Shown: positions 21,415-30,120, counted from the first letter of the stretch. The stretch is 64,000 nucleotides of DNA from Globodera rostochiensis (GCA_018350325.1 JAEVLN010000011.1:1050449-1114448), one strand, 5' to 3'. Made by a program: numbers and translations. The notes: generated by a model not told the origin, from the sequence alone.

Positions 21415-22333
21415 TTTGCATAGGCGGTCGTATTGTCTCAATCACTTCCTTATATACTCTTTCATCATCTGATGAATAAAACACGGAGGTGTTTAAAGAA
21501 TCATTCTTCTTTTTCCTTAGCTTCAATTTTTTAATAATAAAAATACAAAGCAAAAACATTAACACGTCAAAAGCATATAAAAAATATACCCAAGCATTTG
21601 AACTAGATAGGTTTATCGGTCTGAGCTCGTTAAATATCATAACGTTGAACTTGTCAGAATTTAAAGCTGAAATTAATTTTGGAAGTATATCGTTAGATCC
21701 TAGAGCGTATCGATAAACTTTTCTATTGTTGATCAAATAAATCTGATTGTCGACTATTAGGAAATCGGTGTACTCGGAAGGCATTGCGCCAATCGGTTCC
21801 AAATGTAATTTTTCAAAGTCTTTTTGCTTATCGTGAAGCCACCAGTTCTCAAACGAGCTCATGTTGATTTCATCGATTTTGTCATCTCTAATTATGAAGA
21901 GCCTTTTTCCGACATGATCAAACCGTAAGTCACCGGTTGGAAAATTTTTCAAGACTTTTTCATAATGACCGCGAATAATTGATGTTTCATTTGTGTTAAT
22001 ATTTTTAAAAATAAGGTAAGTGTGTTCATTAAAGTAAAAACACGCCATAGGTTTCATAAATCTAAAATGCTGGTATAATTCAATCTTTGTTGGTCCAATT
22101 CTTTCAATAGAATTTATCTTTTGAATTGAAATAGTCCACCCCAATCTAATGTCTCTGCTTAACATACATAGTCTATTTGGGTCAAAGCCAAACAATCTAT
22201 CAAGTGTTGAGGGTTTTGAAATTGTAATATATTTTTTGTCAAAAAAGTTTGGTCTATCCGTGGAAATTTCCACATTAATTTCTTCACCCACGCTTGGAAC
22301 AAATATTGTAATTAAAATTACTAACGATAACAT
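21395..22333 (-). CDS. Polinton type I membrane protein, unidentified
   Basis: A 312-residue protein. The N-terminal signal peptide is MLSLVILITIFVPSVG. It is followed by an ectodomain of about 235 residues with several NxT/S sites and short beta-rich stretches, one transmembrane segment (AWVYFLYAFDVLMFLLCIFI, about 247-266), then KKLKLRKKK as a stop-transfer signal and an acidic tail. I do not recognise the ectodomain. The position in a virus-like element suggests a surface or envelope-type protein, but no fusion peptide or heptad repeat is obvious. It is followed by the overlapping PAZ gene. Confidence 0.7.
   Translation of the reverse strand: MLSLVILITIFVPSVGEEINVEISTDRPNFFDKKYITISKPSTLDRLFGFDPNRLCMLSRDIRLGWTISIQKINSIERIGPTKIELYQHFRFMKPMACFYFNEHTYLIFKNINTNETSIIRGHYEKVLKNFPTGDLRFDHVGKRLFIIRDDKIDEINMSSFENWWLHDKQKDFEKLHLEPIGAMPSEYTDFLIVDNQIYLINNRKVYRYALGSNDILPKLISALNSDKFNVMIFNELRPINLSSSNAWVYFLYAFDVLMFLLCIFIIKKLKLRKKKNDSLNTSVFYSSDDERVYKEVIETIRPPMQNVHQSH
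21448..21456 (-). promoter_or_regulatory. TATA box upstream of the PAZ gene
   Basis: TATATAAGG on the minus strand, 34 bp before the ATG at 21414 and inside the coding sequence of the upstream gene. Confidence 0.5.
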
Positions 22334-22365
22334 AATGATTTAAAATTTTTTAACTAATAAATCAG

Positions 22366-22695
22366 CTATTGAACGAGTCTTATATAAGTTATCCATGGCT
22401 TTGCAGTATGCAACCCCTGAACAGCGAACAGCCAAAAAATAAATACAAAAATGACCGCATGAATCTGAAAACGGATGTCACCTAAAACCCGTTGACCTGC
22501 GGCAATTCCTTCGTTACCTGCAGCTGTTGCAATATTTTTAGCTATTGGTGTTAAGAAACGAACAACATTGTCGAGGAATCCGAATCCTCGCTGATATTTG
22601 CTTCCAACAAAATATTGTTTTTGGCCTCTTCCTACTTGAGCTTCCAAAAATGAGGACCAATCCACCGACTGGGGATCAAAGAACACATGTGTCAT
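22366..22695 (-). CDS. Small Polinton membrane-associated protein
   Basis: 109 residues. The N-terminal half includes FVGSKYQRGFGFLDNVVRF, then an Ala/Gly-rich segment (AKNIATAAGNEGIAAGQRVL) and a hydrophobic helix at about 80-95 (AVIFVFIFWLFAV). The basic-aromatic YQRG motif followed by Ala/Gly-rich helices resembles small proteins that recur beside the penton gene in Polintons. An adenovirus pVI-like membrane-active role is possible but unproved. Only three bases separate its ATG from the stop of the penton-like gene. Confidence 0.6.
   Translation of the reverse strand: MTHVFFDPQSVDWSSFLEAQVGRGQKQYFVGSKYQRGFGFLDNVVRFLTPIAKNIATAAGNEGIAAGQRVLGDIRFQIHAVIFVFIFWLFAVQGLHTAKPWITYIRLVQ
22379..22386 (-). 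promoter_or_regulatory. TATA box of the membrane-protein gene
   Basis: TATATAAG, 46 bp before the ATG at 22333. It overlaps the 3' end of the preceding small gene. Confidence 0.5.
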
Positions 22696-22698
22696 TTT

Positions 22699-24174
22699 TT
22701 AAAATAGAGTTTTCTTAAAATGTAAGGTGAGAATACAAGTTCCCCAATGAAATTTTACTAATTCTCCAAAAGGCGTATAAATTTCTACTGAAATTTCGGC
22801 AATTCGTTTTGATTGTATACGATGAAAATATTCAGTGCTATATATAACCTCGTTTATTGATCCCGGATCTCCAACAACATTAATGATTCGCAAAAGTGGT
22901 GCTAATCGGTTGCCTATTATGGTGTTTTCCACCAGATTTGGTGCATAAATATATATCTGTCTTACTCCGCCTGTCAAATCTGGCATATAAGGAGCCTCAT
23001 CTCCATGATGCAATACCCGATTTTTAAACCCTAATACATATGCTAAATGTTCTGATAACTCAATATGGGGGATGGCAGTATCTAGATGGACAATAAATTT
23101 TTGATCAACAGTGTCATATTTAAATTCTAAAGGCCTAGGCGTAGATATATCATTACCAAAATCTTGTGCGACGGCAATTTTTGGTTGGGTTTCTGCAGAT
23201 AATTTTTCCTCTTTTTGCGTTTCTTCTGGCATTTTCTCCTTATCGGGTGGATCCTCTTCTTCTTCCTGTGCGCCTGCTATTTGTTCCGATTCTTCTCTCT
23301 GTGCTTCGACTGGTTCAATTTCGGCGTGTTGCTGCGCCTCTTTATTCTGATCTTCTGATTGGGTAAGGGTTTGTGGTTGTAAGAAAACTCCAATAGTCTT
23401 ATTTACTCTTGTTACAAGTCCGGCAAATCCCTCCTCAGTAGTATTTTCATGCTCTCTAGCTATTTCGATTTGTTTGGTCTTAACATGTCTTGCAGCAGCT
23501 TTTGCTTTGTCTGCAAATTTTTTCGCCCCCTTAAGATCTTACTTAGCTACACATTCTAGAGTACTATTTTGAGCACCTTCGACTTCTTTCGAAAGTGTGT
23601 TGATTTCTTCAAACAATGATTCAAAGTTGGTACTCTTTTGTGCTAGTTTTTCGAACAACTCCTTCACACCCGGAGCTTCGAGTGAGTTTGAGCTCAATTC
23701 TTTTGATTGTTTTATTAGACGTCTTGTTTGCGTTATTATATTGCTAGCTTTTTGAACATATCCTTGAGTCTCTTTCCAGGCTCGACCGGATGCTCTTTTA
23801 GCAGAATCTATTTGCTTATCTGTGCTCTCTTCCTTTGATTTTGCCTCTCTTTTTCTTCTCCCTTGTCGTTTTTCCAAATCATAATAATGAGAAAATGCTT
23901 CATTAATTTTCTTTTCAAGCCCTCTTGCAGTTTTAAAGTTCATATCGGGCAGGTATATTTTTAAACCTTCCGTCTTTCCTCTTTCAAAGACGTTAATAAA
24001 TTCTCTTCCCTCTATTCCGAGAGCTGTAAATGAATAGGGATAAATTATCGAAGAAAGGGCAACTGACCAGCTTGTGTCTAATTCTAGTGTTTCTGGTAGT
24101 CTTACAGTAAACTTTGACGTTTTGTTTCCTGAAACGGGTGTATTTGATGGTAATACAATATAAAAATCATCCAT
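22699..24174 (-). CDS. Penton-like minor capsid protein, interrupted by one in-frame TAA
   Basis: The frame runs from ATG 24174 to 22699, about 490 codons, with one internal TAA at 23539-23541. The N-terminal part (DDFYIVLPSNTPVSGN..FTVRLPETLELDTSW) is the signature start of Polinton minor capsid proteins. The middle is a Lys/Glu-rich, coiled-coil-like spacer, and the C-terminal part holds a beta-rich domain (ELSEHLAYVLGF, GVRQIYIYAPNLVENTIIGN). The TAA sits in a perfect GTAAGA donor-like context, and an acceptor-like AG 54 bp later would restore the frame, so an intron is as likely as a nonsense mutation. The start overlaps the integrase stop by one base. Confidence 0.8.
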
Positions 24175-25250
24175 TATTTTACTAGATCTGAATCTTTTAC
24201 CCAAGTATTAAATTTTTCAGAATATCCTTCCCACCTTACAAAATGCTCTTTAATTCCTTTCCTAACACGCGTTTTTATGACCTCCGCAATTTTAAAAATA
24301 TCTTCGTTTGATTTTACAAGTTCTTGATTATAAAAAATACCCTTGATTAAATTATCGTCAAAATCTACAATGCGATAGGAGACCGGATTTGTTGGATTAA
24401 CAACGGAAATTTTGAACAATTCCTCAGTAAAATTCGGATAATATCCTTTTGTAAATGTTCCTTTTTCTTTCGTGATGCGAACGATGTCACCTCTTTTAAA
24501 TTTCTTCTTAGACTCAGAAACCACATTTTCCTTATATAGCTTCTCCCATAGTGCTCTGGCATTTTCAAAATTTACGGAGGTTGGTTTCATCCCAGTTGTT
24601 CGATGAACACTATTATTTAGGTTTTTAACAATTTCATCTATAACATCCACCCACCTAAGGGTATTATTTTTACTAAAGTATCTATAGAAACGCTCCTTAA
24701 TTGTTCGATTAGCCCTTTCCACAACGCCTGCGTGGAGGTGTGGGCTATGCATTACCCGTTTTATTACATCTTTATCCTCAAAATATCTTTTCATTTTATT
24801 TGCTTGAAATTCAAGCCCACTGTCGCTATACAGCTTATTTGGGAGAATATTTGATTTTTTGAAGACTTTTTCAAAAGCCTCTATCATATCCTCACTTCTT
24901 TTTGACTTCACCGGGGCAACAAAAAGCATTCGGCTCAGAACCTCTATGCAGACTAATAGATATTTATATCCGTTGTTATATTGTTTTAATTGGTCAAAAA
25001 TACAAAGATCGCATTGCCAATCGGTATGAAACCCAGTAGGTCTTGTTTTTAGTTTTGAAAATCTTTTTCTAATGGGTTTATGGAGAGTGTAAGTTTTCTG
25101 TTTTTCGAGAAAATTGATAATGTGCTCCATTTTAATTTTTGGATTTACCTTCCTTGCTTCTTTTAAAATTTTATTTATTCCCGCAAAACTCGCCGGAGAT
25201 TTGAGATCGTAATAAACTTTTGATAAAATTTTATCTATAGCTTTGCCCAT
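24174..25250 (-). CDS. Polinton rve-type integrase with C-terminal chromodomain
   Basis: 358 residues. The DDE catalytic triad is visible as Asp in DWQCDLC, Asp in YSDSGLEF and Glu in VVERANRTIKE. An SH3-like segment with FKRGDIVRI follows, and the C-terminus is a chromodomain (KEHFVRWEGYSEKFNTWV). It makes the 6-bp staggered insertion seen at the element ends. The gene overlaps its upstream neighbour by 16 bp, and its TAA shares one base with the ATG of the penton-like gene. Confidence 0.95.
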   Translation of the reverse strand: MGKAIDKILSKVYYDLKSPASFAGINKILKEARKVNPKIKMEHIINFLEKQKTYTLHKPIRKRFSKLKTRPTGFHTDWQCDLCIFDQLKQYNNGYKYLLVCIEVLSRMLFVAPVKSKRSEDMIEAFEKVFKKSNILPNKLYSDSGLEFQANKMKRYFEDKDVIKRVMHSPHLHAGVVERANRTIKERFYRYFSKNNTLRWVDVIDEIVKNLNNSVHRTTGMKPTSVNFENARALWEKLYKENVVSESKKKFKRGDIVRITKEKGTFTKGYYPNFTEELFKISVVNPTNPVSYRIVDFDDNLIKGIFYNQELVKSNEDIFKIAEVIKTRVRKGIKEHFVRWEGYSEKFNTWVKDSDLVK

Positions 25251-26056
25251 ATTGTTGGTTTAAAAAGCTTCTTTTCTCGAATGATGCCGATTGTTTTTAT
25301 AGGTTTCATCTTGACAACAACTTTTTTACCTTCTCCCCACATGTCACTTGACTTGCCAACCATTTCTCGTATTGTCTGGTCTTTTAAGAGTCGATCCTTT
25401 AGAAATTTTACTCCCTTTGGTGTTTCTTTTTTCCCACCGACAAGATACATCAAAACATCCTTATAATTACTCTCGTCAATTGGTAGATTTTTATTAGATT
25501 GAACTTTCCCCATTGCTGTTATTTTAAAGGTATCCTTGTTTTTAGAAACATAATTCACAAGTTCGTTCCAAAAATCTGGATGAATTAACGCTGTTGCTTG
25601 CAATTTGTCAGGCGTTTTAAAAATTGGAGAAGATAGTGATAAAGGCGGAAATTTGGATTCCTCTTGGTCTATTTGGGGATGCGACTCTGCAGGTTCCGGC
25701 ATGCTTTTGATTCTTATTCTGGGGACAACGGCCTTTCTTGGCTCGTCGGTCATCTGGGTTTTCGCCTGACTAACTCCCAAATACGGTGCAATATTTGGTG
25801 CTGGGGCTTGATTTTCAATAATCACCTTTTGTGGTCGATTTTCTGTCATTTCTTTTAGCATCCGTCTTTCCTTATAAAGCCAGTTATGCTTACTCGCTTT
25901 AACATCTTCATTTATTGTCGGATCGTCTAAATTCTGCCTGATTTTTGCATCTAGCATTGATTTTTCATTTTGCAGATAATCTCCGCCCTGGATGGCACTT
26001 AACAGTGCATAATATTCCGTTTCGGGAACCATTAACATTTTCTTTGCAAATTTCAT
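25235..26056 (-). CDS. Conserved Polinton protein of unknown function (273 aa)
   Basis: The N-terminal KMLMVPETEYYALLSAI followed by KIRQNLDDPTINEDVKASKHN is a pattern I know from hypothetical proteins encoded next to Polinton capsid genes. The middle is Pro/Gln/Glu-rich and the C-terminal half is folded-looking and basic (VGGKKETPKGVKFLKDRLL). No enzymatic motif is visible. It begins with an ATGA overlap with the preceding stop (26053-26056). Confidence 0.65.
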   Translation of the reverse strand: MKFAKKMLMVPETEYYALLSAIQGGDYLQNEKSMLDAKIRQNLDDPTINEDVKASKHNWLYKERRMLKEMTENRPQKVIIENQAPAPNIAPYLGVSQAKTQMTDEPRKAVVPRIRIKSMPEPAESHPQIDQEESKFPPLSLSSPIFKTPDKLQATALIHPDFWNELVNYVSKNKDTFKITAMGKVQSNKNLPIDESNYKDVLMYLVGGKKETPKGVKFLKDRLLKDQTIREMVGKSSDMWGEGKKVVVKMKPIKTIGIIREKKLFKPTIWAKL

Positions 26057-26421
26057 GACGTAATTTTTTCTAATAAATGTTGCGCTAGAACACTTAAAAC
26101 TGGAATTAAAACTGCCCCTAGTGCTATCCCACTTCCCTGTTGTAGCTTTTTTCTTGCTGTTTTTTCAGATTTTGATTTGGCAATGGCTCGATAAAAATCT
26201 GCGTAATGAACAAGTCTTTGTTTCTGTCTTTTATTAAGTTTGAAATTAAAGCTCAAGATGTTTGCACAAATTTCAACAATTGCCAAAATTTGATCAGTAG
26301 TTGCCGTTTCGATTAAATTATTCTTCTTTTGATCGGATCTGGTAGAGGCAAGCTTTTTTAAAAATGCTGTATTCTCCTTTACTTGAGAGCTAAATTGGTA
26401 CATTTTCATATTTTCCGACAT
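26053..26421 (-). CDS. Small basic Polinton core-type protein (122 aa)
   Basis: Helical and basic, with TTDQILAIVEICANILSFNF, LNKRQKQRLVHYADFYRAIA and KKLQQGSGIALGAVLIPVL. This three-part arrangement, ending in a Gly-rich turn and a hydrophobic tail, recurs in small proteins of Polintons and adintoviruses. A virion core role is likely but not shown. It lies 21 bp after the ATPase stop and overlaps the next gene by four bases. Confidence 0.65.
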   Translation of the reverse strand: MSENMKMYQFSSQVKENTAFLKKLASTRSDQKKNNLIETATTDQILAIVEICANILSFNFKLNKRQKQRLVHYADFYRAIAKSKSEKTARKKLQQGSGIALGAVLIPVLSVLAQHLLEKITS

Positions 26422-26442
26422 TTAATTTCCTTTTATAGATTT

Positions 26443-27057
26443 TTATTCATTTGGTAAATATACTTCTAAAATTTCACCTGGAAATATTTTGCTCGATAAT
26501 CTAAATTCTTCATCCGCGTTTGGATGCATATTAATTACCAGATAGCTAAATTGGCTACTGGTTGCGTTGTTATATGTTTCCATAAAGTAATTCAGTCTTT
26601 TGGGGAACAGCTGTGAGCCTACGGTTCTTACCTGAAGCTGTCCTGATGGGTTTCGCATCAAGACAAGATAATGAGCATTTGCTCGTGCCGTTTTTATATC
26701 CCTACCATATAAGCTTTGGGTAACAAAAATTATACTAACGTTCCAATTATGAGATCCCCTCGTGAATAACAAATCAAGAAAATTATTTTTTACGTTAAGC
26801 ATTAAATCGTCAAGAATAAGTAACAACGGTTTAGCTTGTTCTTTTATCAATTTCAAATCTGGAATTCCGTTGTGCGTCTCTATACCCTGCCCGATTAACC
26901 CCAAAATACTGTCATTCATTTCACCATAACAATATAAAACTTTATTTGGCACTGGATCAATTAATTCCCTATAATATTTCAAAAATTTCAAAAGCCATTG
27001 GGTTTTACCGCTTCCGGTAGCCCCTGAAAGAATTAGTGTGAAAGGCCCACTAAACAT
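26443..27057 (-). CDS. FtsK/HerA-type genome-packaging ATPase
   Basis: 204 residues. The Walker A motif is GATGSGKT at about 12-19, the Walker B motif is LLLILDDL at about 78-85, and a sensor-like IIFVTQSLY follows. The length and motif spacing fit the A32-like packaging ATPases of Polintons and other double-jelly-roll viruses. It is the first gene of the minus-strand series from the right end, 36 bp after a TATA box. Confidence 0.93.
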   Translation of the reverse strand: MFSGPFTLILSGATGSGKTQWLLKFLKYYRELIDPVPNKVLYCYGEMNDSILGLIGQGIETHNGIPDLKLIKEQAKPLLLILDDLMLNVKNNFLDLLFTRGSHNWNVSIIFVTQSLYGRDIKTARANAHYLVLMRNPSGQLQVRTVGSQLFPKRLNYFMETYNNATSSQFSYLVINMHPNADEEFRLSSKIFPGEILEVYLPNE

Positions 27058-27092
27058 TTTTTTCTTTTTATTTATTTATTTATTATTATTGG

Positions 27093-27100
27093 TATTTATA
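27093..27100 (-). promoter_or_regulatory. TATA box of the packaging-ATPase gene
   Basis: TATAAATA on the minus strand, 36 bp before the ATG at 27057, just inside the right terminal repeat. Confidence 0.5.
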
Positions 27101-27120
27101 GAGATGGCCCCTCACATTCG

Positions 27121-27759
27121 GAAAATTTGAACGGCGGAAGTTTGATTGACAGGTGAGAAGGGAAAAATTTTGGTGTGCGGAGAAAGTTGATTGACAGGTG
27201 CCGAAATGACCTTGAGAGATGGGGGAGGGAAAATTGAATTTTGGATTTGGCCCCGAGGTCCAATAGGTTTTGGGGGACTAATTAAAAGCTTGTTTAATCC
27301 GCTAACACCCGCGCGGTTTTGTTGGGACTGAAATAACCGCAAACCGCTCGCTTTTGGGATCAGGTAGAAGGCGGCATGATCAAAGTCCCAATGGGTTTAA
27401 AGTTGAGTGGCGGCATGATCAAAGGGTTTCTCCAATAGGTTTGGGTTTGGTGGTGGTAAGGTCAACGGGTTGGACCCCTCCCATAGGTTTAGGTTTGGTG
27501 GCGGCATGATCAAAGGGCAGACCCCCTCCAATAGGCTTAGGTTTGGTGGCGGCATGATCAAAGGGCGCTCGGTACCCGCTCGGTTTTGGCCCGGGCTATA
27601 CCCGGGCGGTTTTGACCCGGGCTATACCCGGGCGGTTTTGACCCGGGCTATACCCGGGCGGTTTTGACCCGGGCTATACCCGGGCGGTTTTGACCCGGGC
27701 TATACCCGGGCGGTTTTGACCCGGGCTATACCCGGGCGGTTTTGACGCCTTATGCTGCT
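27121..27759. repeat. Polinton right terminal inverted repeat
   Basis: Inverse of the left end. It carries about six of the 26-bp units (left has three) and more of the GGCGGCATGATCAAAG units, which makes it about 180 bp longer than the left repeat. Two inverse CACCTGTCAATCAAA-type motifs lie at its inner end. Confidence 0.9.
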
Positions 27760-27842
27760 CTGCTCTGTTGAAAATCTCAAGAAGCAGCTTAATTAGATGG
27801 AAAGCTCAATTTAGAGAAGAAATTAAAAATATACGCATTTAA
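27760..27842 (+). pseudogene. HTH-family member split by the Polinton, 3' part
   Basis: 27760-27765 is the second CTGCTC duplication. From 27766 the last module of the gene begun at 14075 resumes (LLKISRSSLIRWKAQFREE) and ends at TAA 27840-27842. Confidence 0.9.
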
Positions 27843-28255
27843 TGCGTTTAGACTAAACGCGAAGATGTTTTTGTTTGGGGTCGGATAAAATTTTGATTTC
27901 AATTAAAATAAACAAAAGCCATTGTTTTTCGATTTTTCAAATTTGTGAATAACTCTAGCGCAAAAATGTTTCTTTATTTTTTCTCCATTTTTATCTCCAA
28001 GTTTATATCATTCGCCAACTTTAAGCAACGATATAAATTTAAAAAAATTTAGTGAATTCCTGTGAAGAAAAAATGAAAATTCGAAAAAGTTCTAAATTGT
28101 CATTCTTTTCCAAATATTTTTATAAAGTCATTCGCCCACAGAATTGGCATTTTGATCAAATTCGTTGCAAAAAATGAAATAAAAATTAATCGCTGAACTT
28201 TTATTTTTTTAGAATAAGATTAACAAATTTACGCAAAAATATTTAAGCTAATAAT
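27843..28255 (-). pseudogene. Intergenic DNA with a leader fragment of the HTH family
   Basis: 28130-28200 on the minus strand matches the family leader and GNANSVGE region with frame breaks. The block continues after element B at 29146 and is homologous to 38540-38740, which represents the same sequence without the insertion. Confidence 0.6.
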
Positions 28256-29138
28256 TAGAGTAGTGCACGGTCGGTTTTAAACCGGGGGTACCGGTTTTCG
28301 GTTAGGCCGGTTTTGCGACCCCCGGTTTTCGGTTTCGGTTTTTGGCCGACACCCGGTTAACCGAAAACCGAAACCGGTTTTTTGACAAACCGTAGGGGGG
28401 ACCCTTTTGATTTCCAAATGCGTAAATTTTGGACCAATTTTCCTAACAAATATCGTTAAAATCTAACATTTTCCCGGCGGGGCTTAGCAGGGATGGGAGC
28501 CGACGACCTCAAAAAATTTCGGAAATCAGGATTCCGACCCCAAAAAAGTGGGAAATCGAAAGTTTTCTTAACAAAATTGGCCTATTTTCTTTTTCTTGAG
28601 ATTTAACGAATTTGTTAAGAAAATTATTCCAATAATAACCATACAAAGAAAATTTTTAATTTTAATTATTCAGGGCTCCGATCTCAAAATTTTTAAAATC
28701 CCCATCGGCAGTCGAGGTCACTCAACTTTGAACAAAGTTTTTCTTTTTTTTTAATTTCACTGTATTCGTCCAATCAATTTGTGAATTTTATCTAATTAAA
28801 AAAAAATTGGGAATTTGAAAAACTTTTGGAATTGTTCACACACCGTATAGTTCAAAAAATGTTGGAAAAAAATTAAACTCAGCCGAGATTTGAACCCCAT
28901 CCCACCACCAGTTAAAATGACACCACTCACCACTACACCACATATTTCCTCAACAGACTCCCACAAAATGCCATCATTAGGGGTGTGTTTTTTTCATTTT
29001 TACAACCGAAACCGGAAAACCGGTACCCCCGGTTTTCGGTTAGGCCGGTTTTACGACCCCCGGTTTTCGGTTTCGGTTTTTGGGCCAAAAAAGCCGGTTT
29101 TCGGTTTTGGTTCGGTTAACCGACCGTGCACTACCCTA
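28256..29138. mobile_element. hAT-like MITE with perfect TSD CTAATAAT (element B)
   Basis: Terminal repeats TAG(A/G)GTAGTGCACGGTCGG are flanked by CTAATAAT at 28248-28255 and 29139-29146. The arms are runs of CCGGTTTTCGG-type motifs. The related sequence at 38600-38740 lacks the element and serves as an empty site. A tRNA-like A/B-box segment lies inside on the minus strand at about 28872-28955. Confidence 0.92.
28872..28955 (-). other. tRNA-like sequence inside element B
   Basis: On the minus strand TGGTGTAGTGGTGAG (A-box-like) is followed about 30 bp later by GGTTCAAATCT (B-box-like). No complete cloverleaf could be drawn. Confidence 0.5.
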
Positions 29139-29232
29139 CTAATAATTAATCTGATAGTTTAATTTACCTTCGTTAGGAAATTAATTGAATGCTTCTTTCA
29201 ATTAAATACAGTACAGAATAGGCAAAATGTTA

Positions 29233-29306
29233 GCCCCGGGTGGGACTCGAACCCACGTCCTCCACCCAATCCGTGGGCAGCTCTTCCAACTGAGCTACCG
29301 TCCCAT
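29233..29306 (-). other. tRNA-like repeat unit 1
   Basis: The T arm (GTGGGTTCGAGTCCCAC) and D arm (GCTCAGTTGG..GAGC) are intact, but the 5' acceptor strand is changed (GGGACGG against CCGGGGC) and the anticodon arm does not give a U33 loop. It is embedded in a repeat of about 180 bp shared with units 2 to 4. Confidence 0.6.
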
Positions 29307-29513
29307 TTGCCTTCTTCTTTTATGGATGATCTTTTGCCCCCGCCCTAGGCGTTTTAACCGTTCACTTCCAACCAGCGGAACACACAGATCCTTACAGCTC
29401 CATCCTCAACGGGACCGGTCCCTCGGTCCATCGATCGATCACACATCGATCGCTTCGCTGGCGACGGTTGGGCAACCATCCGGTGCTACCAGTAAAGAAT
29501 AGGCAAAATGTTA

Positions 29514-29585
29514 GCCCCGGGTGGGACTCGAACCCACGTCCTCCACCCAATCCGTGGGCAGCTCTTCCAACTGAGCTACCGGGGC
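29514..29585 (-). tRNA. tRNA-like repeat unit 2, anticodon unclear
   Basis: 72 bases with a perfect 7-bp acceptor stem (GCCCCGG/CCGGGGC), a D arm and a T arm. The anticodon arm pairs only four bases (CCAC/GTGG) and its 7-base loop lacks U33, so I cannot assign an amino acid. A decayed gene or a tRNA-derived SINE is as likely as a working tRNA. Confidence 0.45.
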
Positions 29586-29739
29586 CTCCCATTTGCCTTC
29601 TTCTTTATGGATGATCTTTTGCCCCCGCCCTAGGCGTTTTAACCGTTCACTTCCAACCAGCGGAATACACAAATCCTTACAATACTATATATGTATTTAA
29701 TTTTTTTGCACTGAATTATTCACAAAAAAATTTTGTGCA

Positions 29740-30120
29740 TAGAAATTTGATTGAAAACGTGTCAAACCAAATAATACTTTATATTGAGGTTTCCTAAAAA
29801 GCTGAAATCGTTCGAAGCCCGCTTATTAAATTACGCCCCAATCAATCCACAATTCGTTTGTTCCCCATTAGAGCATTTGCTCTCACTGCTTGGCAAGCAG
29901 TTCAACTGTCCGTCCTCACTCAACATTGTTAGGCTCCGCCCCCGTTGTGTAGCAAATACTGCTCGGGCCCGGTCCTTCCCAATTTCACCTTGGGCAAACC
30001 TCCTATTCATTCACATTTGCACCAATTGCCCCCTCGGGCATTCGAATTAATACGCGGAAAGGATAAACCAGTAGAAAAAATAAAAATAAACTTGCGGTCC
30101 TTTAAGGCCAAAAGTTTGCC
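29740..30120. other. Spacer without a recognisable gene
   Basis: A plus-strand frame at 29784-30050 is open and mildly GC-rich but shows no motif. I treat it as chance. Confidence 0.3.

Larger units (their letters stand above)
14919..27759. mobile_element. Polinton/Maverick DNA transposon, 12.8 kb
   Basis: The element starts AGCAGCATAAGG and ends with its inverse, and is flanked by a perfect 6-bp duplication CTGCTC (14913-14918 and 27760-27765); AG..CT ends and 6-bp duplications are typical of Polintons. It encodes PolB, an rve-type integrase with chromodomain, an FtsK/HerA-type packaging ATPase, a penton-like minor capsid protein and small conserved proteins, plus TBP-like and PAZ-domain proteins. 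PolB is on the plus strand, everything else on the minus strand. No major capsid protein and no adenain-type protease were recognised. Frames are almost all open, so the insertion is young. Confidence 0.96.

Noticed and set aside
21414..21441. PAZ protein starting at 21441
   Set aside because: The codon there is TTG directly after an in-frame stop; the first ATG is at 21414. The same reasoning moves the TBP-like start to 15937, the penton-like start to 24174 and copy 11 to 57960.
21395..22333. Membrane protein and PAZ domain as one spliced fusion gene
   Set aside because: The only GT..AG pairs found across the overlap are multiples of three and keep the reading frame into the existing stop, so they would not join the two frames.
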